A DNA stretch of 64,000 nucleotides from Neoarius graeffei. Lineage: Eukaryota; Chordata; Actinopteri; Siluriformes; Ariidae. Under the pieces are notes generated by a model, which was given only the letters and a program-made list of their open reading frames with translations, had not been told where the DNA came from and searched no databases. Location of the stretch: NCBI RefSeq assembly GCF_027579695.1, contig NC_083582.1:1935378-1999377 (forward strand). The letters are read 5' to 3'. Below, one piece after another: positions 10,047-20,800 of this stretch. A program made the position numbers and the translations under genes. Each line of letters begins with the position of its first letter. Position 1 is the stretch's first letter.

Positions 10047-10355
10047 TGTAACAGTTCTAACGAAGGGGTGGAGCACAGAGGACGGCAGGACAGAGATGAG
10101 GTTGGTTAATATGGCTTTTATTGCTACACTTTTCAGTGAACAACTTCCCACTCAGACACACACACACACAACCGGCGTCTGGTCTGGAGATGAGCTACCT
10201 CCGCTCTCACTCTCCCTCCTCATATAGGGCGCGGTCACTGGGAAGACACACAAACACAGGTTAATTGCTCTCAGGTGAAGTGATTCTGCCACTTACCTTC
10301 CCTGACTCCGCCCTCCTGTCACAGACCGGCGCTTGACCATGCCCCCGCTGCCACA
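10047..10355 (-). repeat. 5' LTR of element B
   Basis: 309 bp, almost identical to 5436-5740; the main difference is a CTCAGACACA variant of the CA tract. Its transcription would run leftward, away from the GTPase gene that starts within 620 bp to the right. Confidence 0.93.
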
Positions 10356-10360
10356 ATCTT

Positions 10361-10971
10361 TATTCTGGTCACCATGCTGCAAGTGTGCTGTGAAAGTCAG
10401 AAGGCCTGTAGAACAATTTACTATACTTCAGGAGGCTCTCCTTCCATGCTAACTGGAATACTACCAATTTAGTCTGATGCCGTTTACGTTCTAATTTTTC
10501 AGTGGTCTGTCTTCAGGTGTAAGTGTGATCATTATACCAGGGTGCAAGTTGAAAAGTAAAATAAGTGAAAAATTTCCCCTCACACAAACTTCGTGTTGCA
10601 TCCTGTGGGATCCCAGCCCTGATGATCAAGTCTGGTCTTATCTAGATCTCCTGTGAAGCTTTGGAAAGCTTCATTCAAAAAACAAAAGCCCACAACTTCT
10701 TTGTTTCTGCGTTTGTATTTGTTTATAAAGCATCACCTGTTCAATCTGGATCAAGTATTCACACTGATTACATCCCAAACCTCAAACATTACCAGTGACT
10801 CTCTTCATTGGGATTGCAAGCTGAGAACTTGCTAGTGGTGGAAGATGTTTATTATTATTTATTATTGGTGGTGACAGACATTAATTACTGCATTTCGTTG
10901 CTTTAGTACTTGTCACTTGTCAAATGACTATCAAGTTGAATCTGATCTGATCTAATCTAATCTGTTCTCAG
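10361..10971. other. Upstream or intronic sequence of the GTPase gene
   Basis: AT-rich, no convincing coding exon. It ends in repeated TCTGATC/TCTAATC units and the splice acceptor TGTTCTCAG at 10963-10971. Earlier GTPase exons, if any, would be here or left of element B. Confidence 0.4.
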
Positions 10972-11049
10972 CATCCAGGAAAGCAGTCTGTCCAACACTA
11001 TAAGTTGAGACCGCAACATTCACTGGAAGAAAACAAAGAGCACCAGATG
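10972..11049 (+). CDS. Candidate penultimate exon of the VLIG-like GTPase
   Basis: 78 nt bounded by acceptor TTCTCAG and donor ATG|GTGAGC. Only one frame is free of stops, and it is phase 0 at both ends, which fits the phase-0 start of the large exon at 11178. Product: 26 residues beginning HPGKQSVQHYK. Similar short exons precede the large exon in fish VLIG genes as far as I recall, but the homology of this peptide was not tested. Confidence 0.55.
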
Positions 11050-11177
11050 GTGAGCAACACCACACCACAGAAAGATGTCCATCCTCAGCTTGTCTACATG
11101 TCTAGCATGCGGAGAAAAAGGCATTTCAGTTATTTATTTTAAATGCTAGTGATATTTTGTGTGATTTTTTTTCTCAG

Positions 11178-14100
11178 GAGAGAAAATCAAATGGAGTAGA
11201 AGACCTGTTGCTTCGACTTGGTCTGAAGAAGAAATATGAAGACAAACTTACCAGCACACACTTTCTTGAAATATCCAAATCCACTTTAGAGTACAAAGAG
11301 CCCAGTAAAGAGAACGAACTGGTTCATGTTTTCATGCAGCGGCTTTTGACAGGAGATTACAGAGCAAGACACATCTCTGTCAGAAACGAAACCAACGTAC
11401 CTAAATCTCTGACAGGAGCTAAAGGAGGTGCTTTTGCTGCTCTTCGTAAAAAACAGGATGTAAAGACTGAAAGGAAACAGGCTGAGATTCACCCAATGGA
11501 TGTTCAGATGGCAGTGTTCCTTTGTGCAGATCATTTTCTTCAACAAATCATGGTGACTAAACTGGCACAGTGTCAGTATGCGATCCCTCTGCTGGTACCC
11601 TTTAGTGGGAAAATTGAATTTCCTTTCTGGACAATGCGGCAAATCAACAAGAGCTGGAAGTCGACTGATGCTTCAGGACAAATCATCAGCGAGACTCGAC
11701 CTGTTTCCAAAGCAGAAACTCCAATGGTGGCATTCTTCAGGCTTGGGTCTGTTTCCTCATCCAAGTCTCAGCTGATCAACAACCTGATTAATGAGAGGCA
11801 CAACACATTTTTCCACAGACACTGTCCAGGCAGCAGCAGAAACCGTCTACTGATGGACGGAGTGGTGGAGATCGCTTGGTACTGTCCATCTGAGGAAAGC
11901 TCTGATCATTTCACTGAATGTGTTGCTTTCTGTAATCTTCATGGTGATTCCAGCAGAGCTGTAACTCAGAGAGAGATACTTACGACCACGGCATCTGTAA
12001 ATGTTGTACTTTTGCCTAAGCTTGATGAGGATGATAATAATATGAGACTTGTAGAGGAGCTTTGCGAATCCCCAACACCTCTCATTGTTGTTCTTACTGA
12101 TGAAGAGAATGATGATGAAGATGATGTGTGTGAGATCGGTACAGGAAAATACAGAGTGGAACTAAAAAGTGGAAGTCAGTCTAATGCATCTAATGTACTC
12201 AGAAATATTATCAGGAAATGTCTCTCACAAAACCACAGGACCTTCAATCTTGAGAAAATGACCAACAACTCAGAGGTCAGTGTGGATGAGCACAATGAGG
12301 CCTGTAAGAGAGGAAAGGAAGCTGCACAAAATATAATGGGTTTTCTCAAAGAAAAAGATCCACTGAGGGTAAAAGAGAAATATCTGCCCTGCCAGGGAAA
12401 ACTGTGGCACGACTGGTGCCAAACGAGCAAAGACTTACGGCGACTTCAAAGTAACAACATAGAAAACGAGCTCAGCAACAAGAAAACTAAAATGAAGGAT
12501 CTCAGAAGGGAACAACAGGAACATGGATTCAGTGACCTCATGAAGTTATTTGTCGATGGTTTGATCAGTGAGAGATTAAACCTGTCAGTCAGTGAGAGAG
12601 TGTATTTCCTCAGATGGACTGTAATTGGGCTGACTGAATTCACTTCAGAGAAACTCTCTACCATCCAACAAGAATATTACCAAAAATGGATAGATGTGCA
12701 TGATTTGAAAAAAAAGCAAGACAAACCTGAAAAGCAAAAAACTGAACGAATAAATCTGGACAAACTGAAGGCTGAAGAATCAAAGTTACAAAAAATATCA
12801 GAAGAACTGAATGCTGCCAACTTTGGCTTGGACCACATGCTGAGAGAGATGGGCCAGATTTATGAAGCCTCAGTCTCTGAAGAAAAAAGCATGAGAGGGA
12901 ACCGGGTTGGAAACGTGAATAAACTGCCTGAACTTGCTGCTAAGCTCATGATATCTGGGCACCCGATGGAGCTGATGGACGGTGATGCAGCTTATGTTCC
13001 TCTAACCTGGGTTTCAGCTGTTTTAGATGAAGTCATCAGGATACTGGGAGACCAGAGAGTTTTTGTGTTGTCAGTTTTGGGAATTCAGAGCTCTGGGAAA
13101 TCCACCATGCTGAACGCCATGTTTGGGCTCCAGTTTGCAGTCAGTGCAGGCAGATGCACCAGAGGAGCCTTTATGCAGCTGGTTAGAGTTTCTGAGGACA
13201 TGAAGGAAGAGTGGAAGATTGACTACATTTTGGTTGTTGATACTGAAGGTCTCAGAGCTCCAGAACTGGCTGGAAGCAACACCATCCATCATGACAATGA
13301 ACTTTCCACATTTGTGGTAGGATTAGGAAACATGACTTTGATTAACATCTTTGGAGAGAACCCAACTGAGATGCAGGAAATACTCCAGATTGTTGTTCAT
13401 GCATTCCTGAGGATGAAGAAGGTCAGGCTAAACCCCAGCTGCATGTTTGTGCATCAGAATGTTTCTGATATTACAGCTAGAGAGAAAATCCTGGATGGAA
13501 GGAGAAATTTGCAGGAAACGCTGGATAAAATGACTAAATTAGCAGCTAAAGATGAAGACGACTGTACAGAAAATTTCACTGATGTCATTGCATTTGATGT
13601 AGAGCGTGATGTGAAGTATTTTTCACAGCTCTGGGAGGGTTCTCCACCCATGGCACCACCAAACCCATGCTACAGCAAAAACATCCAAGGACTAAAGAGA
13701 GATATTCTTTCTCGTGCAAAAACTACAGATGGCCTGAAATTATCACAGTTTCAAAAGCGTGTGAAAGATCTGTGGAATGCTCTACTGGACGAAAATTTTG
13801 TTTTCAGTTTTAAAAATGCACAAGAGATCTCAGTGTACAGGAGACTGGAGCAGAAGTATGGGAACTGGACCTGGAGTCTGAGGAGTGAAATGATGACTGT
13901 AGAAAACAAAATGCTGAACAGAGTAGCCAGTGGAAACATAGAAACAGTCCAGAGGAAAGTTCTGAAAGAAGAAATGGCAGGAACACTAAAGGATGTCCAA
14001 AATGCATTTAAACAATATTTTGAAGAAGACAATGAAAAGGAAACACTGATTCAGTGGAAATGCAGATTTGAGACCCAAATCCAGAACCTCCATGATGATC

Positions 14101-15956
14101 TAATAGAGGAAGCAAAGAGGAAAGTGGATGATAGCATTCAGCAGAGAAGCATGAGACAAAACCTTGATCAGCAACGTGTGAGCTATGAGAAGACACTCTT
14201 TGAAAAGAGCAAAGAGCTTGCTTCAAGACTTAAAAGAGAAACTAACTGTAAAATGAACACAAGTAAGGAGTTTGATTCCATGTGGGAACAATGGGTCTCT
14301 GAAATAACTAAACAAGCTCCAAAAATCAAAGATGTTAACATCTCAAATGAGATAACTGAAGTTGTGGGAGAGGTCTACAAACATGACTTGGTTTCAAATC
14401 GAAAGCGTTCTTCAAAGTATAGAGGAATTGGAATTGTCAGTGATTACAGCAGCTATATCCCAACTTCCAAGGGCGCGATGAAAAGGAATATCGACAAATT
14501 TTTGTGGAGAAATCCTCTTACACCAGAGAACTTAAACCAACCAATACGTGATCTCATTAATCAGGTCACTGAACAAACCAAAAAACAGGTGGAGTCATTT
14601 CCGTTCTCAACACAGGGATACAATTCACATTATATTCAACGCATTGCACATGACGTCAAAACCCAGGTGCAGGATTTTGAAACACAATTCAAGAAAGATC
14701 GAAAGTTATCTGATGATGTCTCTGTCTTTAACCAAGATTTCTATGTCGATCTCTCACTTTATGTGTGTGAACAGTCAGCACAAAGCATCTCAGAGCTTCA
14801 CAGGAAATTCAGAGAAGTAAATGATCCACTTAATTATTTTGAAAAGAAAAGGGATGAGTATTTTAACAGCTTTCAGAAATACTGTGAGGGAGCAACATCA
14901 GCAGCGATACTTGGAGACCGGGTTTGCGGTAAACTGAAAGAAGCGATTCTTCAGAGTGTCTACAACAAGATCGCTCCATTTGTGTCTGGACAGATGAGAG
15001 AGAAAGCACCATTTAATGGGAACAGAGCTGATCTGGAAAAACACATTCTCAAGTCTTTAGCAGAGCAGAAGGGAGATAAGGATGAGAGGTTTAAAAACTA
15101 CTTAACGTACACGTGCAATCCTAAAGTCCACTTTGAGGAGTTCATCAAGGCCAGGGTTAAAGAGTTCATGGCAGCTGAAAACCCAAAAGCAGTTTCTGTA
15201 ATTGAAGAGTGCATTGATCAGAAACAGACCAGCATCATCACTGCTGCAACAAAGACGACAGATGAAGTCAAACGTGTCAAAGGTGATGCAAATCAGTGGC
15301 TGGATGTTTTTACTAAGAGCCTTGCAGATGAGTTAGGAGATACGAGAGTTCAGTTGTGTGATGAAGAGTGTAAAGATGGCATTGACTACGATGTTCTTGT
15401 GGAAGCCATAAGGAAGGAACTCCCAGCTGTTGTTGAAGAGTTAAAGAGACGTCTCAGTAAGATTTCACACTTTTCCATGGAGAAGTTCAGAGAAAGACCT
15501 GATGAGATTCTAATCAAACATTTCTGTGGGTGCTGCTGGAAACAGTGTCCTTTCTGTGGAGCCGTCTGTACCCACAGCCAAGAAGGTCATCCTGGAGATC
15601 ACAATGCTGATTATCATCGCTCCACTGCAGTGAGAGGATCGTATTATGACGGCACAACAGAATTCGCCATAGAGTTTTGCACAACATATGTAGCAAGTGG
15701 CCGCTCCTTTTCCCCATCCAGTGAATCTGAGACTCTTGTTCCTTATAAAGATTACAGGAAAGCAGGTGGGGTGTTTGCTGAATGGGGAATCTCCACTGAT
15801 TTTTCCACGTTAGCTTACTGGAAATGGTTTGTTTGTGAATTTCAGGAAAATCTTGAAAAATGCAATAACAAACAGTTTTGTGGTGACGGGGAGATTCCTG
15901 CTGAGTGGAAAGAGTTTACCCTGTCAGATGCTGTTGAAAGTTTAAGAATACATTAA
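11178..15956 (+). CDS. gvin1: Interferon-induced very large GTPase (VLIG/GVIN1-like), large final exon
   Basis: 1592 codons to the TAA at 15954. The acceptor TTTTTTTTCTCAG ends at 11177; the ATG at 11157 lies in the intron and is not the start. GTPase signatures (residues numbered from 11157): P-loop GIQSSGKST at about 642, switch/G3 DTEGLRAPEL at 695, then HQNVSD in place of a classical NKxD. The middle is long, charged and helical, like other dynamin-superfamily large GTPases. The C-terminus has a Cys/His-rich cluster, CGCCWKQCPFCGAVC near 1453, followed by GHPGDH and an aromatic YWKWFV segment, both typical of VLIG proteins. VLIGs are cytosolic/nuclear interferon-inducible GTPases; the fish genes are expanded in clusters. 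No internal stop. Mammalian VLIG is about 2400 residues, so the N-terminus may lie in exons not seen or be absent. Confidence 0.92.
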   Translation, partial: ERKSNGVEDLLLRLGLKKKYEDKLTSTHFLEISKSTLEYKEPSKENELVHVFMQRLLTGDYRARHISVRNETNVPKSLTGAKGGAFAALRKKQDVKTERKQAEIHPMDVQMAVFLCADHFLQQIMVTKLAQCQYAIPLLVPFSGKIEFPFWTMRQINKSWKSTDASGQIISETRPVSKAETPMVAFFRLGSVSSSKSQLINNLINERHNTFFHRHCPGSSRNRLLMDGVVEIAWYCPSEESSDHFTECVAFCNLHGDSSRAVTQREILTTTASVNVVLLPKLDEDDNNMRLVEELCESPTPLIVVLTDEENDDEDDVCEIGTGKYRVELKSGSQSNASNVLRNIIRKCLSQNHRTFNLEKMTNNSEVSVDEHNEACKRGKEAAQNIMGFLKEKDPLRVKEKYLPCQGKLWHDWCQTSKDLRRLQSNNIENELSNKKTKMKDLRREQQEHGFSDLMKLFVDGLISERLNLSVSERVYFLRWTVIGLTEFTSEKLSTIQQEYYQKWIDVHDLKKKQDKPEKQKTERINLDKLKAEESKLQKISEELNAANFGLDHMLREMGQIYEASVSEEKSMRGNRVGNVNKLPELAAKLMISGHPMELMDGDAAYVPLTWVSAVLDEVIRILGDQRVFVLSVLGIQSSGKSTMLNAMFGLQFAVSAGRCTRGAFMQLVRVSEDMKEEWKIDYILVVDTEGLRAPELAGSNTIHHDNELSTFVVGLGNMTLINIFGENPTEMQEILQIVVHAFLRMKKVRLNPSCMFVHQNVSDITAREKILDGRRNLQETLDKMTKLAAKDEDDCTENFTDVIAFDVERDVKYFSQLWEGSPPMAPPNPCYSKNIQGLKRDILSRAKTTDGLKLSQFQKRVKDLWNALLDENFVFSFKNAQEISVYRRLEQKYGNWTWSLRSEMMTVENKMLNRVASGNIETVQRKVLKEEMAGTLKDVQNAFKQYFEEDNEKETLIQWKCRFETQIQNLHDDLIEEAKRKVDDSIQQRSMRQNLDQQRVSYEKTLFEKSKELASRLKRETNCKMNTSKEFDSMWEQWVSEITKQAPKIKDVNISNEITEVVGEVYKHDLVSNRKRSSKYRGIGIVSDYSSYIPTSKGAMKRNIDKFLWRNPLTPENLNQPIRDLINQVTEQTKKQVESFPFSTQGYNSHYIQRIAHDVKTQVQDFETQFKKDRKLSDDVSVFNQDFYVDLSLYVCEQSAQSISELHRKFREVNDPLNYFEKKRDEYFNSFQKYCEGATSAAILGDRVCGKLKEAILQSVYNKIAPFVSGQMREKAPFNGNRADLEKHILKSLAEQKGDKDERFKNYLTYTCNPKVHFEEFIKARVKEFMAAENPKAVSVIEECIDQKQTSIITAATKTTDEVKRVKGDANQWLDVFTKSLADELGDTRVQLCDEECKDGIDYDVLVEAIRKELPAVVEELKRRLSKISHFSMEKFRERPDEILIKHFCGCCWKQCPFCGAVCTHSQEGHPGDHNADYHRSTAVRGSYYDGTTEFAIEFCTTYVASGRSFSPSSESETLVPYKDYRKAGGVFAEWGISTDFSTLAYWKWFVCEFQENLEKCNNKQFCGDGEIPAEWKEFTLSDAVESLRIH

Positions 15957-16300
15957 TACATTTTAATGAAATGGCACTTTTCTCTGCTTTCTGACACAAA
16001 AAAACATCTGGATCTGATTGAAGAGAGTCCAGCTTACCTGAATGAGAAGACTTCAGCCACATCCACATCCCACAATACCCAACAACACATTCAGCTTCAT
16101 GACCAGATTCTAGTGATATGTACGAGTATCACAGTGGCTGATAATTCATTTCACGAGATATTACTCATTTAACAGGACGACAGTTTTCAGCATTCTTTGC
16201 ACATGTTTTATTTTGGATTAATCTATTAATATATGAGTGATTAATTTACTCTAGATAGGAAACTGAGGTTTATTGATTTGTCAACGATTCTCATAATTAT
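15957..16300 (+). other. Probable 3' UTR of the VLIG-like gene
   Basis: AT-rich non-coding DNA right after the stop. The clearest AATAAA lies far downstream at 17352-17357, after a Tc1 remnant and a SINE, so a UTR enlarged by insertions is possible. Confidence 0.35.
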
Positions 16301-16309
16301 TTTTAATGT

Positions 16310-16605
16310 AAAGTGGATATAAAAATCTACATGAACTTGTGATTAAAAAAAATAATTAAAATCAAAAATTGAGAATGAAATTTCCAACCTTTACATTTAT
16401 ATAGAAACCAACAAAAATGCAACCAATTTATTCTTTTTTCCCCCTAAAACATTTTGATTTGTTTTTCACTTGGTGGTGGTTACTATATCACATTTAAAGG
16501 TGGAAAAAAAATCAGACATAATTTCTTTTGTTTTATTTTTTTTACATTTAAAAACCCTGTGATTTTAACAGGGGTGTGTAAACTTTTTACATCCACTGTA
16601 ACTGT
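16310..16605. mobile_element. Tc1-derived terminal sequences (decayed)
   Basis: Ends in ACAGGGGTGTGTAAACTTTTTACATCCACTGTA-type sequence (16570-16601) and begins near GTGGATATAAAAATCTACA; the two are roughly inverted. The same family of ends occurs at 55728. Non-autonomous, no transposase. Confidence 0.5.
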
Positions 16606-16672
16606 ATTGTGAAGAGGCTTTTTGGGTTCCAATAATTACATATTTTGAAATTATAGAATGTTTATCAGATAT

Positions 16673-17063
16673 ATTCTCTAATCTAGGGTGGCACGGTGGT
16701 GTAGTGGTTAGCGCTGTCGCCTCACAGCAAGAAGGTCCTGGGTTCGAGCCCCGTGGCCGGCGAGGGCCTTTCTGTGTGGAGTTTGTATGTTCTCCCCGTG
16801 TCCGCGTGGGTTTCCTCCGGGTGCTCCGGTTTCCCCCACAGTCCAAAGACATGCAGGTTAGGTTAACTGGTGACTCTAAATTGACCGTAGGTGTGAGTGT
16901 GAATGGTTGTCTGTGTCTATGTGTCAGCCCTGTGATGACCTGGCGACTTGTCCAGGGTGTACCCCGTCTTTCGCCCGTAGTCAGCTGGGATAGGCTCCAG
17001 CTCGTCTGCGACCCTGTAGAAGGATAAAGCGGCTAGAGATAATGAGATGAGATTCTCTAATCT
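16673..17063 (+). mobile_element. tRNA-derived SINE copy 3 with target duplication
   Basis: The SINE is 16685-17051, flanked by a perfect 12-bp duplication ATTCTCTAATCT (16673-16684 and 17052-17063). A box region GTAGTGGTTAGCG, B box GGTTCGAGCCC, tail AATGAGATGAG. The duplication shows that insertion was by target-primed retrotransposition. Confidence 0.92.
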
Positions 17064-17857
17064 TTAAACTAATAGCACAAACTGATTCCTCTGCTTATAA
17101 ATCTGTCTTCAAAACTTTACCTGCAGTTTCACTGTTTGTCCAGTAGATGGAGCAGAGAAAGTTATTCTCCATGGCAGGACAGGAAAGGGTTAAAATAACT
17201 GACCAAGTTTCTAACTTGCTCTGTGAAATATATCTTTCTGCATTTGTTTTTTTTTTTATATAATATTTTCCTTCTCATGTATCTGTAAGTTTAGTGATCA
17301 TCAGTGTTAATTAGCCTTTTGATTGTTTTGGAGAATCTGAACCTTGTGAGAAATAAAATCTGGAATACTTTACATTGGACGTTTAATCCTTTTAATCATG
17401 TTGTTATCATTCACAATGTCATTCTCTGTGTAATGCAGTCAGATTAATACAGTGGTGATTTGTCGATAAGGGCAGGTTGTGCAGAGCCCCGCCCTTTATA
17501 TCATCCATTTAATAAATATTAATCTTCCAGTCCTCATTCACAACTCCATACATTTTAAACTGCACTGAAATATTAATTACCTTATGAATGACCAAAGATT
17601 TTTAAAATGTTGCTGTTTGACAGATGTAAACTCGTGTTCTGTCGATTTTCTCGTCTTTCTCAGCGTTGTGTAATCATTGTGCTCTGCGTTCACAGCCCCA
17701 TTTAGAGTGATTATTGCACCTAGGGGTCAAAAATGGGAATGATCTGAATCACTAATGGTGGTCTACTGGGGAGCGAATCCCAACACCTGACAATCACACC
17801 TGGATGAACTTGTTGGACATCCTGTCCCAAAACTACGGGAATTAATGTGGAGTTAAC
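17064..17857. other. Spacer before the minisatellite
   Basis: No coding or repeat feature beyond an AATAAA at 17352-17357 that may end the GTPase transcript. From about 17700 the DNA is unique-looking up to the array. Confidence 0.4.
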
Positions 17858-20800
17858 TCATAACCCACAATCACACGCCCACACCCCCATAACCCACACA
17901 CCCCCATAACTCACACCCCCATAACCCACACATCCACACTCCCATAACTCACACACCCCCATAACCCACACCTCCACACTCCCATAACCCACACCCCCAT
18001 AACCCACACATCCACACTCCCATAACTCACACACCCCCATAACCCACACATCCACACTCCCATAACTCACACAACCCCATAACCCACACATCCACACTCC
18101 CATAACTCACACACCCCCATAACCCACACCCCCATAACCCACACATCCACATAACCCACACACCCCCATAACCCACACACCCACAACCCTCACACCCATA
18201 ACCCTCACACCCATAACCCACACACCCATAACCCACACACCCATAACTCACACACCCCCATAACCCACACCGCCCATAACCCACCCCCACACACCCATAA
18301 CCCACACACCCATCACCCACACACCCATCGCCCACATACTCACACACCCATAACCCACACACCCATAACCCACACACCCATCAACCACACACCCATAACC
18401 CACACACCCATCACCCACACACCCATAACCCACACACCCATAACCCACACACCCATCACCATCACCCTAACACCCATAACCCACACACTAACACACCCAT
18501 CACCCACACCCCACACACCCATCACCCACACCCCACACACTCACACACCCATCACCCACACACCCTTAACCCACACACTCATAACCCACACACCCATCAC
18601 CCACACACCCATAACCCACACACTCACACACTCATAACCCTCACACCCATAAGCCACACACACACACACACACACACCCATAACCCTCACACACCCATAT
18701 CCCTCACACCCACACACCCATAACCCACACACCCATAACCCTCACACCCATAACCCACACACCTATAACCCACACACCCATAACCCACACACCCATAACC
18801 CTCACACCTACACACCCATAACCCACACACCTATAACCCCCACACCCATAACCCTCACACCTATAACCCACACACCCATAACCCACACACCCTTAACCCA
18901 CACACTCACACCCATAACCCACACACCCACACACCCATAACCCTCACACACCCATATCCCTCACACCCACACACCCATAACCCACACACCTATAACCCAC
19001 ATACCCATAACCCTCACACCCATAACCCACACACCCATAACCCACACACACCCATATTCCTCACACCCACACACCCATAACCCACACACCTATAACCCAC
19101 ACACCCATAACCCTCACACCCATAACCCTCACACCCACACACCCATAACCCTCACACCCACACACCCATAACCCACACACCCACACACCCATAACCCTCA
19201 CACCCATTACCCACACACCTATAACCCACACACCCATAACCCACACACCCATAACCCTCACACCTACACACCCATAACCCACACACCTATAACCCCCACA
19301 CCCATAACCCTCACACCTATAAACCACACACCCATAATGCTCACACCCACACACCCATAACCCTCACACCCATATCCCACACACCCATAACCCTCACACC
19401 CATTACCCACGCACCTATAACCCACACACCCATAACCCACACACCTATAACGCACACACCCATAACCCTCACACCTACACACCCATAACCCACACACCCA
19501 TATCCCACACACCCATAACCCTCACACCCATTACCCACGCACCTATAACCCACACACCCATAACCCACACACCTATAACCCCCACACCCATAACCCTCAC
19601 ACCTATAACCCACACACCCATAACCCTCACACCTACACACCCATAACCCACACACCTATAACCCCCACACCCATAACCCTCACACCTATAACCCCCACAC
19701 CCATAACCCTCACACCCATTACCCACACACCCATAACCCACACACACCCATATCCCTCACACCCACACACCCATAACCCTCACACCCATAACCCTCACAC
19801 CCACACACCCATAACCCTCACACACCCATATCCCTCACACCCACAAACCCATAACCCACACACCCACACACCCATGTCCCACACACCCATAACCCTCACA
19901 CCCATTACCCACACACCTATAACCCACACACCCATAACCCACACACCTATAACCCACACACCCATAACCCTCACACCTACACACCCATAACCCACACACC
20001 TATAACCCCCACACCCATAACCCTCACACCTATAACCCACACACCCATCACCCTCACACCCATCACCCACACACCCATAACCCACACACTCACACACCCA
20101 TCACCCTCACACCCATAACCCACACACTCACACACCCATCACCCACACACTCATAACCCACACACTCACACATCCATAACCCACACACTCACACACCCAT
20201 CACCCACACACCCATCACCCACACCCCACACACTCACACACCCATCACCCACACACCCTTAACCCACACACTCACACTCATAACCCACACACCCATAACC
20301 CACACACCCATCAACCACACACCCATAACCCACACACCCATCACCCACACACCCATAACCCACACACTCACACACCCATCACCCTCACACCCATAACCCA
20401 CACACTCACACACCCATCACCCACACACTCATAACCCACACACTCACACATCCATAACCCACACACTCACACACCCATCACCCACACCCCACACACCCAT
20501 CACCCACACCCCACACACTCACACACCCATCAGCCACACACCCATAACCCTCACACCCATAACCCACACACCTATAACCCACACACCCATAACCCACACA
20601 CCCATAACCCTCACACCTACACACCCATAACCCACACACCTATAACCCCCACACCCATAACCCTCACACCTATAACCCACACACCCATAACCCACACACC
20701 CTTAACCCACACACTCACACCCATAACCCACACACCCACACACCGATAACCCTCACACACCCATATCCCTCACACCCACACACCCATAACCCACACACCT

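Larger units (their letters stand above)
5431..10360 (-). mobile_element. Gmr1-like Ty3/Gypsy element B with LTRs and target duplication
   Basis: The element itself spans 5436-10355 (4920 bp). It is flanked by a perfect 5-bp duplication, ATCTT at 5431-5435 and 10356-10360. On the minus strand the order is LTR, PBS, gag with SCAN-like domain, CCHC knuckle, protease, integrase, reverse transcriptase, RNase H, polypurine tract, LTR. Integrase before RT is the defining Gmr1 arrangement. By eye the LTRs differ at about four bases plus a CA-tract length change, so the insertion is young. Pol has at least one frameshift, so this copy probably cannot move on its own. Confidence 0.93.

Noticed and set aside
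16704-17027. Plus-strand frame of about 107 codons, repeated at 50801 and 53004
   Set aside because: It is the SINE body read in one frame; the recurrence is due to SINE copies.
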